Position numbers and translations under genes: made by a program | NCBI GenBank assembly: GCA_963711705.1 | Contig: CAVQFM010000008.1 | Coordinates: 379,268-443,267 of the forward strand | DNA: 64,000 nucleotides | From: RYN-230 sp963711705 | GTDB taxonomy: Bacteria > Actinomycetota > Actinomycetes > Streptosporangiales > Streptosporangiaceae | Direction: 5' to 3' | The notes under the pieces: model-generated | Databases searched by the model: none | What the model saw: the letters and a program-made list of their open reading frames with translations, nothing else | Told to the model about the DNA's origin: nothing | Part shown: in pieces, positions 26,063 to 35,230 of the stretch | Position numbering within the stretch: position 1 is the first letter of the stretch | Layout: each line of letters begins with the position of its first letter

Positions 26063-26879
26063 CGGCGCCAGAAGTCGACCAGGTCGCGGCCGGGGCGGAA
26101 TCCGGCGGCGGCCGCGATGTCGGTGGCCTGCCGGAACCGCTCGCCGACATGGCCGGGACGGTGCGCGTCGCTGCCGAACGACACCGCGGTGCCGCCTTCC
26201 TGGGCCCACCAGCGCAGCAAGGTGACCGAGGCCAGCGGGCTGGCCGTGTTCAGCTCCAGGACCCGCCCGGACGCGGCCAGCGCGCGCAGCACGGCGCGGT
26301 ATTCCTCCTCGAACGCTGACTCGGCGTACGTCCCGGCCGAGGCGGGCCAGTACCGGCGCGGGTAGTCCAGGTGGGCCAGCACCTCAAACAGGCTGCTGCC
26401 CTCGATCAGCGCGACCACCTCGGCGAAGTAGCGGCGCATCACCTCGTCAGCCGGGGTACTGCCGTACAGCCAGCCCGCATACACGAGCCGGCCGCCGGGG
26501 CATCGTGTGCTGGGAGCCGAGCACCCGGTCGAACGGGCCGGAGGCCAGCACCTTGGCCGTGCTGCCCGCGAACAGGTGCGGCTCGCCCGCTTCCACCCCG
26601 GTCAGGATGCGCAGCGTGGGGTAGCGCTCCCGGCAGTCGGCCACACAGGCCAGGTAGCCGTCCACGTCGAGTGGCTGGATGCCGGGCTGGGCGTTGGGCG
26701 CGATGCCCGAGCCCAGCAGCGCGTCTCCCGTCGGTGGCCGCGGTGAAGTCCAGGTGCTCGGTGAAAGCCACCGAGGGGATGCCCAGCTCGACCGCGCGCG
26801 CGCACGCCGCGGCCATCGACGCCCAGGAGCCGGTGTCATGCGACCACTGCGAGTGGACGTGATTGTCCGGCGGCGGCAC
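26059..26879 (-). pseudogene. PHP-domain histidinol-phosphatase-like protein, two frameshifts
   Basis: Starts at GTG 26877-26879 with PPPDNHVHSQWSHDTG, the metal-binding His-x-His of PHP phosphoesterases, then VAFTEHLDF. A +1 shift near 26725 is needed to continue into LLGSGIAPNAQPG and ILTGVEAGEPH, and a second near 26494 to continue into AGWLYGST, LAHLDYPRR and FGSDAHRP. Joined, it is a normal ~270-residue PHP protein. In the first shift the sequence reads TCTCCC where the frame predicts TCCCC. Either a recent pseudogene or sequencing errors. Its 3' end overlaps the convergent lyase gene by four bases. Confidence 0.8.
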
Positions 26880-26905
26880 CCAGCTACCGCTACGGCCAGG
26901 GATAG

Positions 26906-26978
26906 TGGGGCCGATGGGATTTGAACCCATACTTGCAGGATCCTAAGTCCTGTGCCTCTGCCGTTGGGCTACGGCCCC
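26906..26978 (-). tRNA. tRNA with anticodon UAG (Leu-type anticodon, short variable arm)
   Basis: 73 bases form a full cloverleaf: acceptor GGGGCCG/CGGCCCC, D-arm GCC...GGC with GG in the loop, anticodon stem CAGGA/TCCTG with loop CTTAGGA (anticodon UAG, G37), five-base variable loop CAAGT, T-arm ATGGG/CCCAT with loop TTCAAAT, discriminator A. CCA is not encoded. UAG reads CUA, a leucine codon, yet bacterial tRNA-Leu normally has a long variable arm. By structure this is a class I tRNA, so its charging identity is uncertain. Confidence 0.9.
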
Positions 26979-26987
26979 GGCGCCACC

Positions 26988-27458
26988 TCAGGTGACTAGC
27001 TCCTTGCGCAGCCGCTCGACATGCCCGGTGGCCTTGACGTTGTAGAACGCCTGCTCGATCCGGCCGTCCGCGCCGACCACGAACGTCGAGCGGATGACGC
27101 CGACCCTTTTCCGGCCGTACATCGTCTTCTCGCCGTACGCCCCGTAGGCCTTGTGCACGGCCAGGTCCGGGTCGGCCAGCAGCGGGAAGGTCAGCTTCTC
27201 CTTGTCCCTGAACCTGGCCAGCTTGGCGGGCGTGTCCGGGGAAATGCCCAGCACGGTCAGCCCGGCGCCGGCCAGAACGCCCAGGTTGTCCCGGAAATCA
27301 CAGGCTTCCTTGGTGCAGCCCGGGGTCATCGCGGCCGGGTAGAAGTAGACGATCACCCGCTGCCCGCGCAGGGCTGACAGGCTCACCTGCGTGCCGTCGG
27401 CGTCCGGCAGCGAGAAGTCCGGCGCGGTGTCCCCTGGCGCCAGTTTCTGATCGGTCAC
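26988..27458 (-). CDS. bcp: Thiol peroxidase, Bcp/PrxQ type
   Basis: 156 residues from the GTG at 27456-27458 (GGAGGGAG upstream). The peroxidatic and resolving cysteines are five apart in MTPGCTKEACDF, the PrxQ pattern. It reduces hydrogen peroxide and organic peroxides using thioredoxin. The upstream extension of the frame is rejected for lack of family similarity. It is transcribed towards the tRNA and could be read through into it. Confidence 0.95.
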   Translation of the reverse strand: MTDQKLAPGDTAPDFSLPDADGTQVSLSALRGQRVIVYFYPAAMTPGCTKEACDFRDNLGVLAGAGLTVLGISPDTPAKLARFRDKEKLTFPLLADPDLAVHKAYGAYGEKTMYGRKRVGVIRSTFVVGADGRIEQAFYNVKATGHVERLRKELVT

Positions 27459-27654
27459 AACGCTCCCTCCGGCATGACGAACCCACGTTACCGGCCGCGC
27501 CGGCCCGGCGAGCCGGGATCTTACGACCGGCTTACCCCCACCGCGCAGCCCGGCCGGCGACGGATGCTGCCGCGTAGAGTCACCGGCGGGTGGCGGGGGA
27601 TTGCGTGTCATTGCACTTCATGTACAGCAATCGCCAACCCAAGGAGGACCAAGC

Positions 27655-28689
27655 GTGTTCTCGCAGTTGAAGGCCTGCCGGCCGGGCCTCCCGCGGAAGG
27701 GGCCGGGCATCGCCCGGGCCGCCCGCCCCCTCGGCTTCGCAGCCGTGGCGGTAGCGGCGGCGGTCACCGTCGCCGGCTGCAAGCCCGGCAGCATCACCAG
27801 TGCCTCCCCGGGGGGCTCACACCACGTCGGATCCACGGCCACCGGGCCGTCGATGTCGGCGCTCTCGCTGGCCGCGCAGCAGTCCCAGCAGATCAGGTCG
27901 TTCACCGCCAACCTGGAGATCCAGGCCAGCGGCGCGCTCAACGCGACGCTGACCGGCACGCTGAAAGAGGCGACCACGCCCAGCCCGCTCATCTCCGTCC
28001 GGGCGCGCGCCGGGGCGCTCGGCAGCATCCGGCTGATCCTGGCTAACGGAATGGTCTACCTGAAGAGCCCGCTGCTGGCGGGTATGTACCACAAGCCGTG
28101 GGTGCAGGGCCCGGCCTCGGCGATGGGCGGCATGTCCGGCGTCAGCCTCGGCCCGCTGCTCGGCCTGCTGCAGACCAGCAGCCCGGCGGTGCAGCTCCCG
28201 TTGTTCAGCCACGGCATGAACGTGCGCCAGATGGGCCGGATGGGCTCGATGGGCTCGATGGGCAGCGGGATGACCGAGTTCGGTGGTCATTACCTCCTCT
28301 CGTCGGCCATGCACAGCGTGGCGGCGGGCCTGCAGCCGGGCATGCAGTCGGTGATGAACAGCGGCCTGAACATGACCCGGTTCCGGGTCTGGATGGGCCG
28401 CGGGCACACGGTGCGCAAGCTGGTCCTGATCGTCCTCGGCCGGCACACGCGGATCGTGATCACACTGGTGATCACCTCGGTCAACCGGCCGGTGCGCATC
28501 CAGCTGCCGCCGGCCGCGCTGATCTTCATCCTGGGCAGCGCCACACCGGCGCCGAGCATGACGCCGACCATGATGCCCTCGGCCCAGCCGACCACCAGCA
28601 TGATGCCGACACCGGCGCCGACCGGCACCATGCCGGGGATGGCCGGCACACCCACGCCGGCCCCGAGCAGCGGGCCCACGCACTGGTGA
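27655..28689 (+). CDS. LppX/LprG-like lipoprotein with Met-rich segments
   Basis: 344 residues from the GTG at 27655 (AGGAGG seven bases upstream). The lipobox is VAGC. Residues ~60-250 resemble the LppX/LprAFG fold (SQQIRSFTANLEIQASG, LISVRARAG, GMVYLKSPLLAG), lipid-carrying lipoproteins of actinobacteria. Two unusual features are an MGRMGSMGSMGSG insert near residue 200 and a C-terminal ~60-residue tail rich in Met, Pro and Thr. Function beyond lipid or metal binding is speculation. Confidence 0.7.
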   Translation: MFSQLKACRPGLPRKGPGIARAARPLGFAAVAVAAAVTVAGCKPGSITSASPGGSHHVGSTATGPSMSALSLAAQQSQQIRSFTANLEIQASGALNATLTGTLKEATTPSPLISVRARAGALGSIRLILANGMVYLKSPLLAGMYHKPWVQGPASAMGGMSGVSLGPLLGLLQTSSPAVQLPLFSHGMNVRQMGRMGSMGSMGSGMTEFGGHYLLSSAMHSVAAGLQPGMQSVMNSGLNMTRFRVWMGRGHTVRKLVLIVLGRHTRIVITLVITSVNRPVRIQLPPAALIFILGSATPAPSMTPTMMPSAQPTTSMMPTPAPTGTMPGMAGTPTPAPSSGPTHW

Positions 28690-28767
28690 GCTGCCCGTGG
28701 TGATTCCCGCACCAGCGGCCCGTCGTCCCTTCAGATCCAGGGGTGGCGGGCCGCCCGGTGCCCCGGC

Positions 28768-29381
28768 TCAGCTGCCCAGCAGCGCCGCAATGACCGGGGC
28801 CAGCGCGCGCAGCGCCTTCCCCCGGTGGCTGATCTGGTCTTTCTCGGCCGGGCTCAGCTGGGCCGTGGTCAGCTCCCCGCCGGACGGCACGAAGATCGGG
28901 TCATAGCCGAAGCCGTTGCTGCCCCGCGGTTCGCCGGTCAGCCAGCCGTCCAGCACTCCCTCGGTGACGTGCTCGCCGCCGGACGGCAGGACCAGCGCCG
29001 CGGCGCAGACGAACTGGGCGCCGCGGCGGCCCGGCGGGGTGTCCGACAGCTGGCCGAGCACCAGCCGCAGGTTGGCGTCGTCGTCGCCGTGCCGGCCCGA
29101 CCAGCGCGCGGACAGCACGCCGGGCATCCCGTTCAGCGCGTCGGCACACAGCCCAGAGTCGTCGGCGACCGCGGGCAGCCCGGTGAACGCCGCCACCGCC
29201 CGCGCCTTGAGCAGTGCGTTCTCGCTAAACGTGCGCCCGGTCTCCGCCACTTCCGGCATTCCCGGATACTCGTCCAGGTCCGCCACGTCCACCGGCACGT
29301 GGCCGTTCTCCAGGATCCGGCGCAGTTCGCCGAGCTTGCCCGGGTTCCTGGTGGCCAGGACGATCCTGGTGCCCACCCGGC

Positions 29382-29385
<4 letters not shown>
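28768..29385 (-). CDS. rdgB: Non-canonical purine NTP pyrophosphatase (RdgB/HAM1)
   Basis: 205 residues. LATRNPGKLGELRRIL, ADDSGLCADALNG, GVLSARWSG and GFGYDPIFVP are the HAM1 blocks. It hydrolyses dITP/XTP to keep them out of nucleic acids. The GTG start overlaps the rph stop by four bases, so it is coupled to rph, the usual actinobacterial pair. Confidence 0.97.
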
Positions 29386-30116
<731 letters not shown>

Positions 30117-30222
30117 GCAGGACAGCGTAGCCCGGGGGGACGGCCCCCCGGACCCCCGATCGCCCTTCGGCCGAGCCGCCGCGTCCGGACGCGGCGGCGT
30201 GCGGGCTGGGGTGGTCCCCGGG

Positions 30223-31161
30223 CTAGCAGGGAGCCCGGTCGGGGGCGCCGGCCTTGATCCAGCCGTAGACCACCGCAACGCCCTCGTCCAGCGGGACCTG
30301 GGGGTGCCAGTCCAGATCCCGGGCCGCCCGGCTGACGGCCAGGGCGCTGCGCAGCAGCTCGCCCGCGCGGGGCTGGCCGAACCGCGGTGCGGGCGCGCCG
30401 CCTGCCACTGCGTCGATGATGGCCACGATGTCCAGCACGCTGACCTCGGTGCCGGCCCCGATGTTCCAGGTGCCCGGCCGGTCGGTGTCGGCGGCGGCGA
30501 GAAACGCGCTGACCGTGTCCGCCACGTACACGTAATCGCGGGTTTGCGTGCCATCGCCGTACACGGGCGGGGCCTGGCCGGCCAGCGCGCTGGCACAGAA
30601 AATGGGGATGACCCCGGATTCGCCGCCCGGATCCTGCCGGGGGCCGTACACGTTGGCCATCCGCAGGATCGAGTGCCGGGTGCCGTGCAGCCGGTTGTAC
30701 AGGCCGATGTACTGCTCGGCGCAGTATTTGGCGATGCCGGTGGGCGATTCGGGCAGCGGCAGCACATCTTCCCGGGACGGGATGGGCGCGTTCCGCCCGT
30801 ACAGCGCTCCGCCGGAGGAGGCGAACAGCACCCGGGCGCCGATGGCCCGGGCCGCTTCCAGCACATTGACCGTGCCGACCACGTTGGCCTGCGCGTCCGT
30901 GGCCGGGCTGGACACTGACGAGCGGACGTCGATGTGCGCGGCCAGATGGCAGATCAGCCGCGGCCGGACCTGGCGGACCAGCCCGGTGAACGAGTCCGCG
31001 TCGGCGATGCTCAGCTTGTGCAGGGTGGCCGCGTCGTCCAGCCGCCCGGCGCGGCCGGCGGACAGGTCATCGACCACGGTGACCTCATCGCCGCGGGCGA
31101 GGAACCCGTCGGTGAGGTGGGAGCCGATGAACCCGGCGCCGCCGGTCACGAGTACCCGCAT
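30223..31161 (-). CDS. NAD-dependent epimerase/dehydratase, active-site Tyr replaced
   Basis: 312 residues, extended SDR. The NAD motif is VTGGAGFIGSH at residues 5-15; later blocks are HLAAHIDVRSS, FASSGGALYG, NVYGPRQDP and DYVYVADTV, as in UDP-glucose 4-epimerase-like proteins. The usual catalytic YxxxK reads TGIAK: the Tyr is Thr while the Lys is kept. This may change or remove redox activity. It lies between the metallo-hydrolase and rph in the minus-strand block. Substrate unknown. Confidence 0.85.
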   Translation of the reverse strand: MRVLVTGGAGFIGSHLTDGFLARGDEVTVVDDLSAGRAGRLDDAATLHKLSIADADSFTGLVRQVRPRLICHLAAHIDVRSSVSSPATDAQANVVGTVNVLEAARAIGARVLFASSGGALYGRNAPIPSREDVLPLPESPTGIAKYCAEQYIGLYNRLHGTRHSILRMANVYGPRQDPGGESGVIPIFCASALAGQAPPVYGDGTQTRDYVYVADTVSAFLAAADTDRPGTWNIGAGTEVSVLDIVAIIDAVAGGAPAPRFGQPRAGELLRSALAVSRAARDLDWHPQVPLDEGVAVVYGWIKAGAPDRAPC

Positions 31162-31198
31162 GCTTGTTGATCCTAGGTGCTGCCTGATCACCGTCAGT

Positions 31199-31948
31199 TC
31201 ACCCGAGGTCTATGACCAGCCCCGATGTGGCCAGGGAAAGCTGCCCGCCGAAGGCGGCGGCCGCCTCGGCCCGGCTGCGCTCGCGGTCGTTCCAGGGCAC
31301 CAGGTGGGTCAGCACCAGGTGCCCGGCCCCGGCCTGGGCCGCGTGCTGCGCGGCCTGCCCGGCGGTCAGGTGCACACCCCCGGGCAGGCCCGGCCCGGCC
31401 AGGAACGAGGCCTCGCAGAGCATCAGGTCGGCGCCGCGGGCCAGCCCGGTGAGCGCGGCCGACGGGCCGGTGTCCGCCGAGTAGGCGATCGCCCGGCCGC
31501 CGGCCTCGATCCGGAAGCCGAACGTCTCGACCGGGTGGTTCATGTGCGCGAGCGTGACCCGGAACGGCCCGATCTCCCGGGTCCCCGGGTGCAGCGTGCC
31601 GAAGTCGAAGGCCTGCGTCATGCCCGGGTGCTCGTCCAGGCCATAGGCCTGGGCCATCCGGTGCGCGGTGCCGGCCGGGCCGTACACCGGGATGCGCGGG
31701 CCGGGCCCGTCCGGCGCGTACGTCTGCGCCACCCAGTACCCGCACAGGTCAAGACAGTGATCCGCGTGCAGGTGGCTCAGGCAGACGGCATTGATACCGG
31801 CCAGCGTGGTGTGCCGCTGCAGCGGGCCGAGGGCCCCGTTGCCGAGATCGATGAGCAGCCGGAAGCCCTGGTGCTCGAGCAGATAGGACGAAGCCGGGCT
31901 GTCCGGGCCGGGGAAGGAACCAGAACACCCGATGACAGTGAGGCGCAC
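31199..31948 (-). CDS. Metallo-beta-lactamase-fold hydrolase (RNase Z/PhnP-like)
   Basis: 249 residues from the GTG at 31946-31948. The zinc motif is SHLHADH (residues ~65-71), with HPVETFG, YSADTG and LTHLVPW supplying the other ligands. The overall pattern is of the RNase Z/PhnP/CPDase branch. In actinomycetes this gene sits next to rph/rdgB as here. Whether it acts on RNA or on cyclic nucleotides is not clear. Confidence 0.88.
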   Translation of the reverse strand: MRLTVIGCSGSFPGPDSPASSYLLEHQGFRLLIDLGNGALGPLQRHTTLAGINAVCLSHLHADHCLDLCGYWVAQTYAPDGPGPRIPVYGPAGTAHRMAQAYGLDEHPGMTQAFDFGTLHPGTREIGPFRVTLAHMNHPVETFGFRIEAGGRAIAYSADTGPSAALTGLARGADLMLCEASFLAGPGLPGGVHLTAGQAAQHAAQAGAGHLVLTHLVPWNDRERSRAEAAAAFGGQLSLATSGLVIDLG

Positions 31949-31974
31949 GGGGGCCAGGGTACGCCCAGCGGCGG

Positions 31975-32799
31975 CTACCCCGCGGCCCGCGGCCCGCGGC
32001 CGACCAGGGCGATCTGGCGGCTCTGCGCCACCAGGCGGCCGGCGCTGTCCCAGACCTCGGCCTCCTCGTCGAACCAGCCGCCGCTCACGTGCCGGCAGCG
32101 GGCGGCCACCCGCAGCACCCCGGGCGCGGGCACCGCGCGCATGTACCAGGTCAGCTCCACCGTAGGTGACCAGCCCACCACGGCCAGGCCGAAGACGGCC
32201 GGCGGCAGCGAGTCCACCGCCAGGGCGAGCAGGCAGGCGTCCGGGTCGCGGGGCTCGCGCAGCTGGAAGTACCCCCGCATTTCCGGGCGGCCGGACGGCT
32301 GGCGGCGGGTCCAGCCGACCGTGGCCGGGTCCAGCCGGATATCGACGTATTTCACGTAGCCGCTGAACGCCCGCGGTCCCTGGGCGTGCTCGATGTCCTC
32401 GCACTCCTCGATCGGCGGCAGCCGCGGCGGCGCACCGGTCCAGGACAGTCCGCCGGCCTCAGCCGGGTCACCGAGCGCGCCGGTGGTGACGGTGGTCTCC
32501 AGCACCGGCCGGCCGTCCTGGACCAGGGTGGCCCGGGCGGTCGCGGCCACCCGGCCGTGCTTCAGCCAGGTCACCTCGATCTGCGCGGGCTCGGTCCGGG
32601 GCGCGCGGAGAAAATGCGCGCTGGTCGCGATGGGATAGGGGTGCGGGGAGGTGTCCAGCACCGCCCGCAGCACGGAGGCCAGCAGCACTCCCCCGTTGAC
32701 CGCGCCCGCGATCGCGAACCGGTCATCCGGGGTCACCTGGTAGCGGCCGTCGCCGGCCGGCTGGACAGCGATCGCCTCGTCGAAGACGGTCAGGCCCAC
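31975..32799 (-). CDS. Acyl-CoA thioesterase family (double hotdog)
   Basis: 274 residues. GAVNGGVLLASVLRAV matches the N-terminal hotdog, ATSAHFLRAP the link to the active site, and VELTWYMRAVP with DEEAEVWDSAGRLVAQSRQ the C-terminal hotdog of TesB-like thioesterases. It would cleave acyl-CoA in the cytoplasm. The GTG start overlaps the cysM 3' end by ten bases, so it is in the same transcript. Confidence 0.82.
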   Translation of the reverse strand: MGLTVFDEAIAVQPAGDGRYQVTPDDRFAIAGAVNGGVLLASVLRAVLDTSPHPYPIATSAHFLRAPRTEPAQIEVTWLKHGRVAATARATLVQDGRPVLETTVTTGALGDPAEAGGLSWTGAPPRLPPIEECEDIEHAQGPRAFSGYVKYVDIRLDPATVGWTRRQPSGRPEMRGYFQLREPRDPDACLLALAVDSLPPAVFGLAVVGWSPTVELTWYMRAVPAPGVLRVAARCRHVSGGWFDEEAEVWDSAGRLVAQSRQIALVGRGPRAAG

Positions 32800-33737
32800 A
32801 GCTGGCCTTCCAGCCGGGCCTCAGCTTCTTCCAGCGTTCCCGCGTAAGCACCGGTGGACAGGTACTTCCAGCCACCGTCGGCGACCACGAACGCGATGTC
32901 CGCGCGCTGCCCGGCGGCCTGCGCCTTGGCCGCCATGGCCAGCGCCGCGTGCAGCGCGGCGCCGGACGAGATGCCCGCGAAGATGCCCTCCTGGTCGAGC
33001 AGCTCCCGGGTGCGGCGCAGCGCGTCCACCGACGACACGGAGAACCGGGTGGTCAGCACGGACTCGTCGTACAGCTCAGGGACGAATCCCTCGTCGATGT
33101 TGCGCAGCCCGTAGACCAGTTCCCCGTACCGGGGCTCGGCGGCCACGATGGCCACCCCCGGCACCTGCTCGCGCAGGAAGCGCCCGACGCCCATCAGCGT
33201 CCCGGTCGTGCCCAGGCCGGCCACGAAGTGCGTGATGCTGGGCAGGTCCGCGAGCAGTTCCGGGCCGGTGGTCGCGTAGTGCGCCCGGGTGTTGGCCTCG
33301 TTCCCGTACTGGTACAGCATGACCCAGCTGGGATGCTCGGCGGCCAGCCGCTGGGCCACCCGGACCGCTTCGTTGGACCCGCCCGCGGCCGGGGAGGAAA
33401 TGACCTGCGCGCCGTACATCTCCAGCAGCTGCCGGCGCTCGGCCGAGGTGTTCTCCGGCATGACGCAGATCAGCTGGTAACCCCGCAGCCGGGCCACCAT
33501 GGCCAGGGAGATCCCGGTGTTCCCGGACGTCGGCTCCAGGATGGTGGACCCCGGGGCGAGCAGGCCGTCCTTTTCCGCCTGCTCGATCATGAAAAACGCA
33601 GCCCGGTCCTTGACCGAACCGGTCGGGTTGCGGTCCTCCAGCTTGGCCCACAGCCGGACATCCGGGGCCGGCGACAGCCGGGGCAGCCCGACCAGCGGGG
33701 TATGCCCGACCGAGTCGAGCAGTGAGCCGTAACGCAT
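32790..33737 (-). CDS. cysM: O-phosphoserine sulfhydrylase CysM
   Basis: 315 residues. Lys43 in GSVKDRAA is the PLP lysine; TSGNTGISLAM binds phosphate. The loop YGLRNIDEGFVPELYD contains the arginine that in M. tuberculosis CysM selects O-phosphoserine. With cysO and mec just upstream this is the CysO-dependent cysteine route, in which sulfur arrives as CysO thiocarboxylate rather than sulfide. Confidence 0.95.
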   Translation of the reverse strand: MRYGSLLDSVGHTPLVGLPRLSPAPDVRLWAKLEDRNPTGSVKDRAAFFMIEQAEKDGLLAPGSTILEPTSGNTGISLAMVARLRGYQLICVMPENTSAERRQLLEMYGAQVISSPAAGGSNEAVRVAQRLAAEHPSWVMLYQYGNEANTRAHYATTGPELLADLPSITHFVAGLGTTGTLMGVGRFLREQVPGVAIVAAEPRYGELVYGLRNIDEGFVPELYDESVLTTRFSVSSVDALRRTRELLDQEGIFAGISSGAALHAALAMAAKAQAAGQRADIAFVVADGGWKYLSTGAYAGTLEEAEARLEGQLWA

Positions 33738-33756
33738 CGCGGGTTCCCGGCCCGGG

Positions 33757-34041
33757 CTACCGGCCGGGCGCCCCGCCGGCCACGGCGGGCAGGACGGTCA
33801 CCGTGTCCCCGTCCTTGACCGGCGTCTCCAGGCCGCCGAGGAACCGCACGTCCTCGTCGTTGAGGTAGACGTTGACGAACCGGCGCAGGCCCGACTCGTC
33901 CTGCAGGCGGTCGCGGAGCCCGCCGTAGCGGGCGTCGAGGTCGCCGATCAGTTCGGCGAGCGTCGCTCCCGAGCCCTCCACCGACTTGGCCCCGCCGGTA
34001 TAGGTGCGCAGGATCGTCGGGATCCGGACTTCGATGGCCAT
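33757..34041 (-). CDS. cysO: Sulfur-carrier protein CysO with C-terminal extension
   Basis: 94 residues from the ATG at 34039-34041. Ubiquitin-like fold: VRIPTILRTYTGGAKSVE, FVNVYLNDEDVRFLGGLET and VTVLPAVAGG. In characterised CysO the chain ends at the Gly-Gly that becomes the thiocarboxylate. Here four more residues (APGR) follow before TAG, so the protein needs cleavage to be active. The JAMM protease gene mec is next door. A longer upstream start overlaps mec and is rejected. Confidence 0.93.
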   Translation of the reverse strand: MAIEVRIPTILRTYTGGAKSVEGSGATLAELIGDLDARYGGLRDRLQDESGLRRFVNVYLNDEDVRFLGGLETPVKDGDTVTVLPAVAGGAPGR

Positions 34042-34142
34042 GAAACAACACTCCAGGGTCGGGGCGGTCAGTCGGCGCGGCGTCCCGGCCGGCCCGCGGC
34101 GGCGACGGCCGTCACCGGGTGCCAACCGGATGTCCGCTGCGA

Positions 34143-34574
34143 TCATTCCAGAGCGGGACCGCCCGCGTCAGCGGCGAACCGGACGTCCTCCTCGGTCACC
34201 TTCCCGTCGGCAATCCGGAACGAGCGGAACTCAGTCTGATCGGGATCGCGGGTGGAGACCACCACGTAATGCGCGCCGGGCTCGTTCGCGTACGAGATGT
34301 CCGTCCGGGACGGGTACGCCTCGGTCGCGGTGTGCGAGTGGTAGATCACCACCGGCTCCTCGTCGCGGTCGTCCATCTCCCGCCACACGCGCAGCAGTTC
34401 CATCGAGTCGAACTCATAGAACGTGGGCGAGCGCTGGGCGTTCAGCATGGGGATGAACCGCTCCGGGCGGTCGCTGCCGGCTGGGCCGGCGATCACCCCG
34501 CACGCCTCGTCAGGATGATCCGCGCGGGCGTGCGAGACGATCTTGTCCCGCAGCGCGGCGGAGATCGTCAGCAT
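34143..34574 (-). CDS. mec: JAMM metalloprotease Mec
   Basis: 143 residues. Zinc/JAMM motif: Glu23 (DEACG), His79 and His81 (YHSHT), Ser89 and Asp92 (PSRTD). In M. tuberculosis Mec+ releases cysteine from the CysO-Cys adduct made by CysM. It is in the order clpS, DUF2017, mec, cysO, cysM, the conserved actinobacterial set. The ATG at 34572-34574 is chosen for family length. Confidence 0.94.
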   Translation of the reverse strand: MLTISAALRDKIVSHARADHPDEACGVIAGPAGSDRPERFIPMLNAQRSPTFYEFDSMELLRVWREMDDRDEEPVVIYHSHTATEAYPSRTDISYANEPGAHYVVVSTRDPDQTEFRSFRIADGKVTEEDVRFAADAGGPALE

Positions 34575-34615
34575 GCTCCGAGGGTATCTGCCGCGGCCCG
34601 GTCCGCCGGGCCTGG

Positions 34616-35230
34616 TTACCGCAGTGCGCGCACCAGGGTTTCCTGCAGGAAGGTGAGCCAGTCGTAGATCCACAGGTAGGCCGAGCGCGGATCAGCCGGA
34701 TCCAGGTCCAGCACCCGCTCGGCGAAGTCCTCGGTGATCGACAGGCGGACCCCCAGCGTCAGCCGGACATCGTTGAGTGCGCGCAGCCACACCTGCGCGT
34801 CTTCCGTGGACAGGTCGACCTTGCCCCCGTCTTCGGGCAGCGTGGCCAGCACGGTCTGCGCCGCCGCGACCTTGCCGGAGCGCAGTTCCTCCTCGGTGAA
34901 CCGGCGGAACTCGCCCGCCGCCTCGGCGTCGTCGCGGTAGGCGTCCGGCAGCAGCCGGGCCAGCGCCGGGTCCTCCGGTGGCCCTTCCGGGGCGCGGCTG
35001 TCCAGCAGGCTGGCCAGGTCGGCGAGCGGGTTGCCCGCGCCGGCCGGCCCCGGCCCTTCGGTCCCCGGGGCGTCCGGCGCCTCTTCCGGCTCACCGACGA
35101 GCTCAGCGACCTGGCTGACCAGCGCGCGGATGATCCCGGCCTGGCTATGGTCGAAACGGGCGGTCACCCCGCCCCGCCGTATCCGGCGGAAGCCTTGCAC
35201 GACGTCACCCGTTTCCTCAGCCGCGCTCAC
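34616..35230 (-). CDS. DUF2017 protein
   Basis: 204 residues. Start GTG at 35228-35230, overlapping the clpS stop by four bases. DUF2017 blocks are FRRIRRGGVTARF near the start, LRALNDVRLTLGVRL and YLWIYDWLTFLQETL at the end; a Pro/Gly/Glu-rich insert lies at ~50-85. It is always found after clpS in actinomycetes, but its function is unknown. Confidence 0.9.
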   Translation of the reverse strand: MSAAEETGDVVQGFRRIRRGGVTARFDHSQAGIIRALVSQVAELVGEPEEAPDAPGTEGPGPAGAGNPLADLASLLDSRAPEGPPEDPALARLLPDAYRDDAEAAGEFRRFTEEELRSGKVAAAQTVLATLPEDGGKVDLSTEDAQVWLRALNDVRLTLGVRLSITEDFAERVLDLDPADPRSAYLWIYDWLTFLQETLVRALR

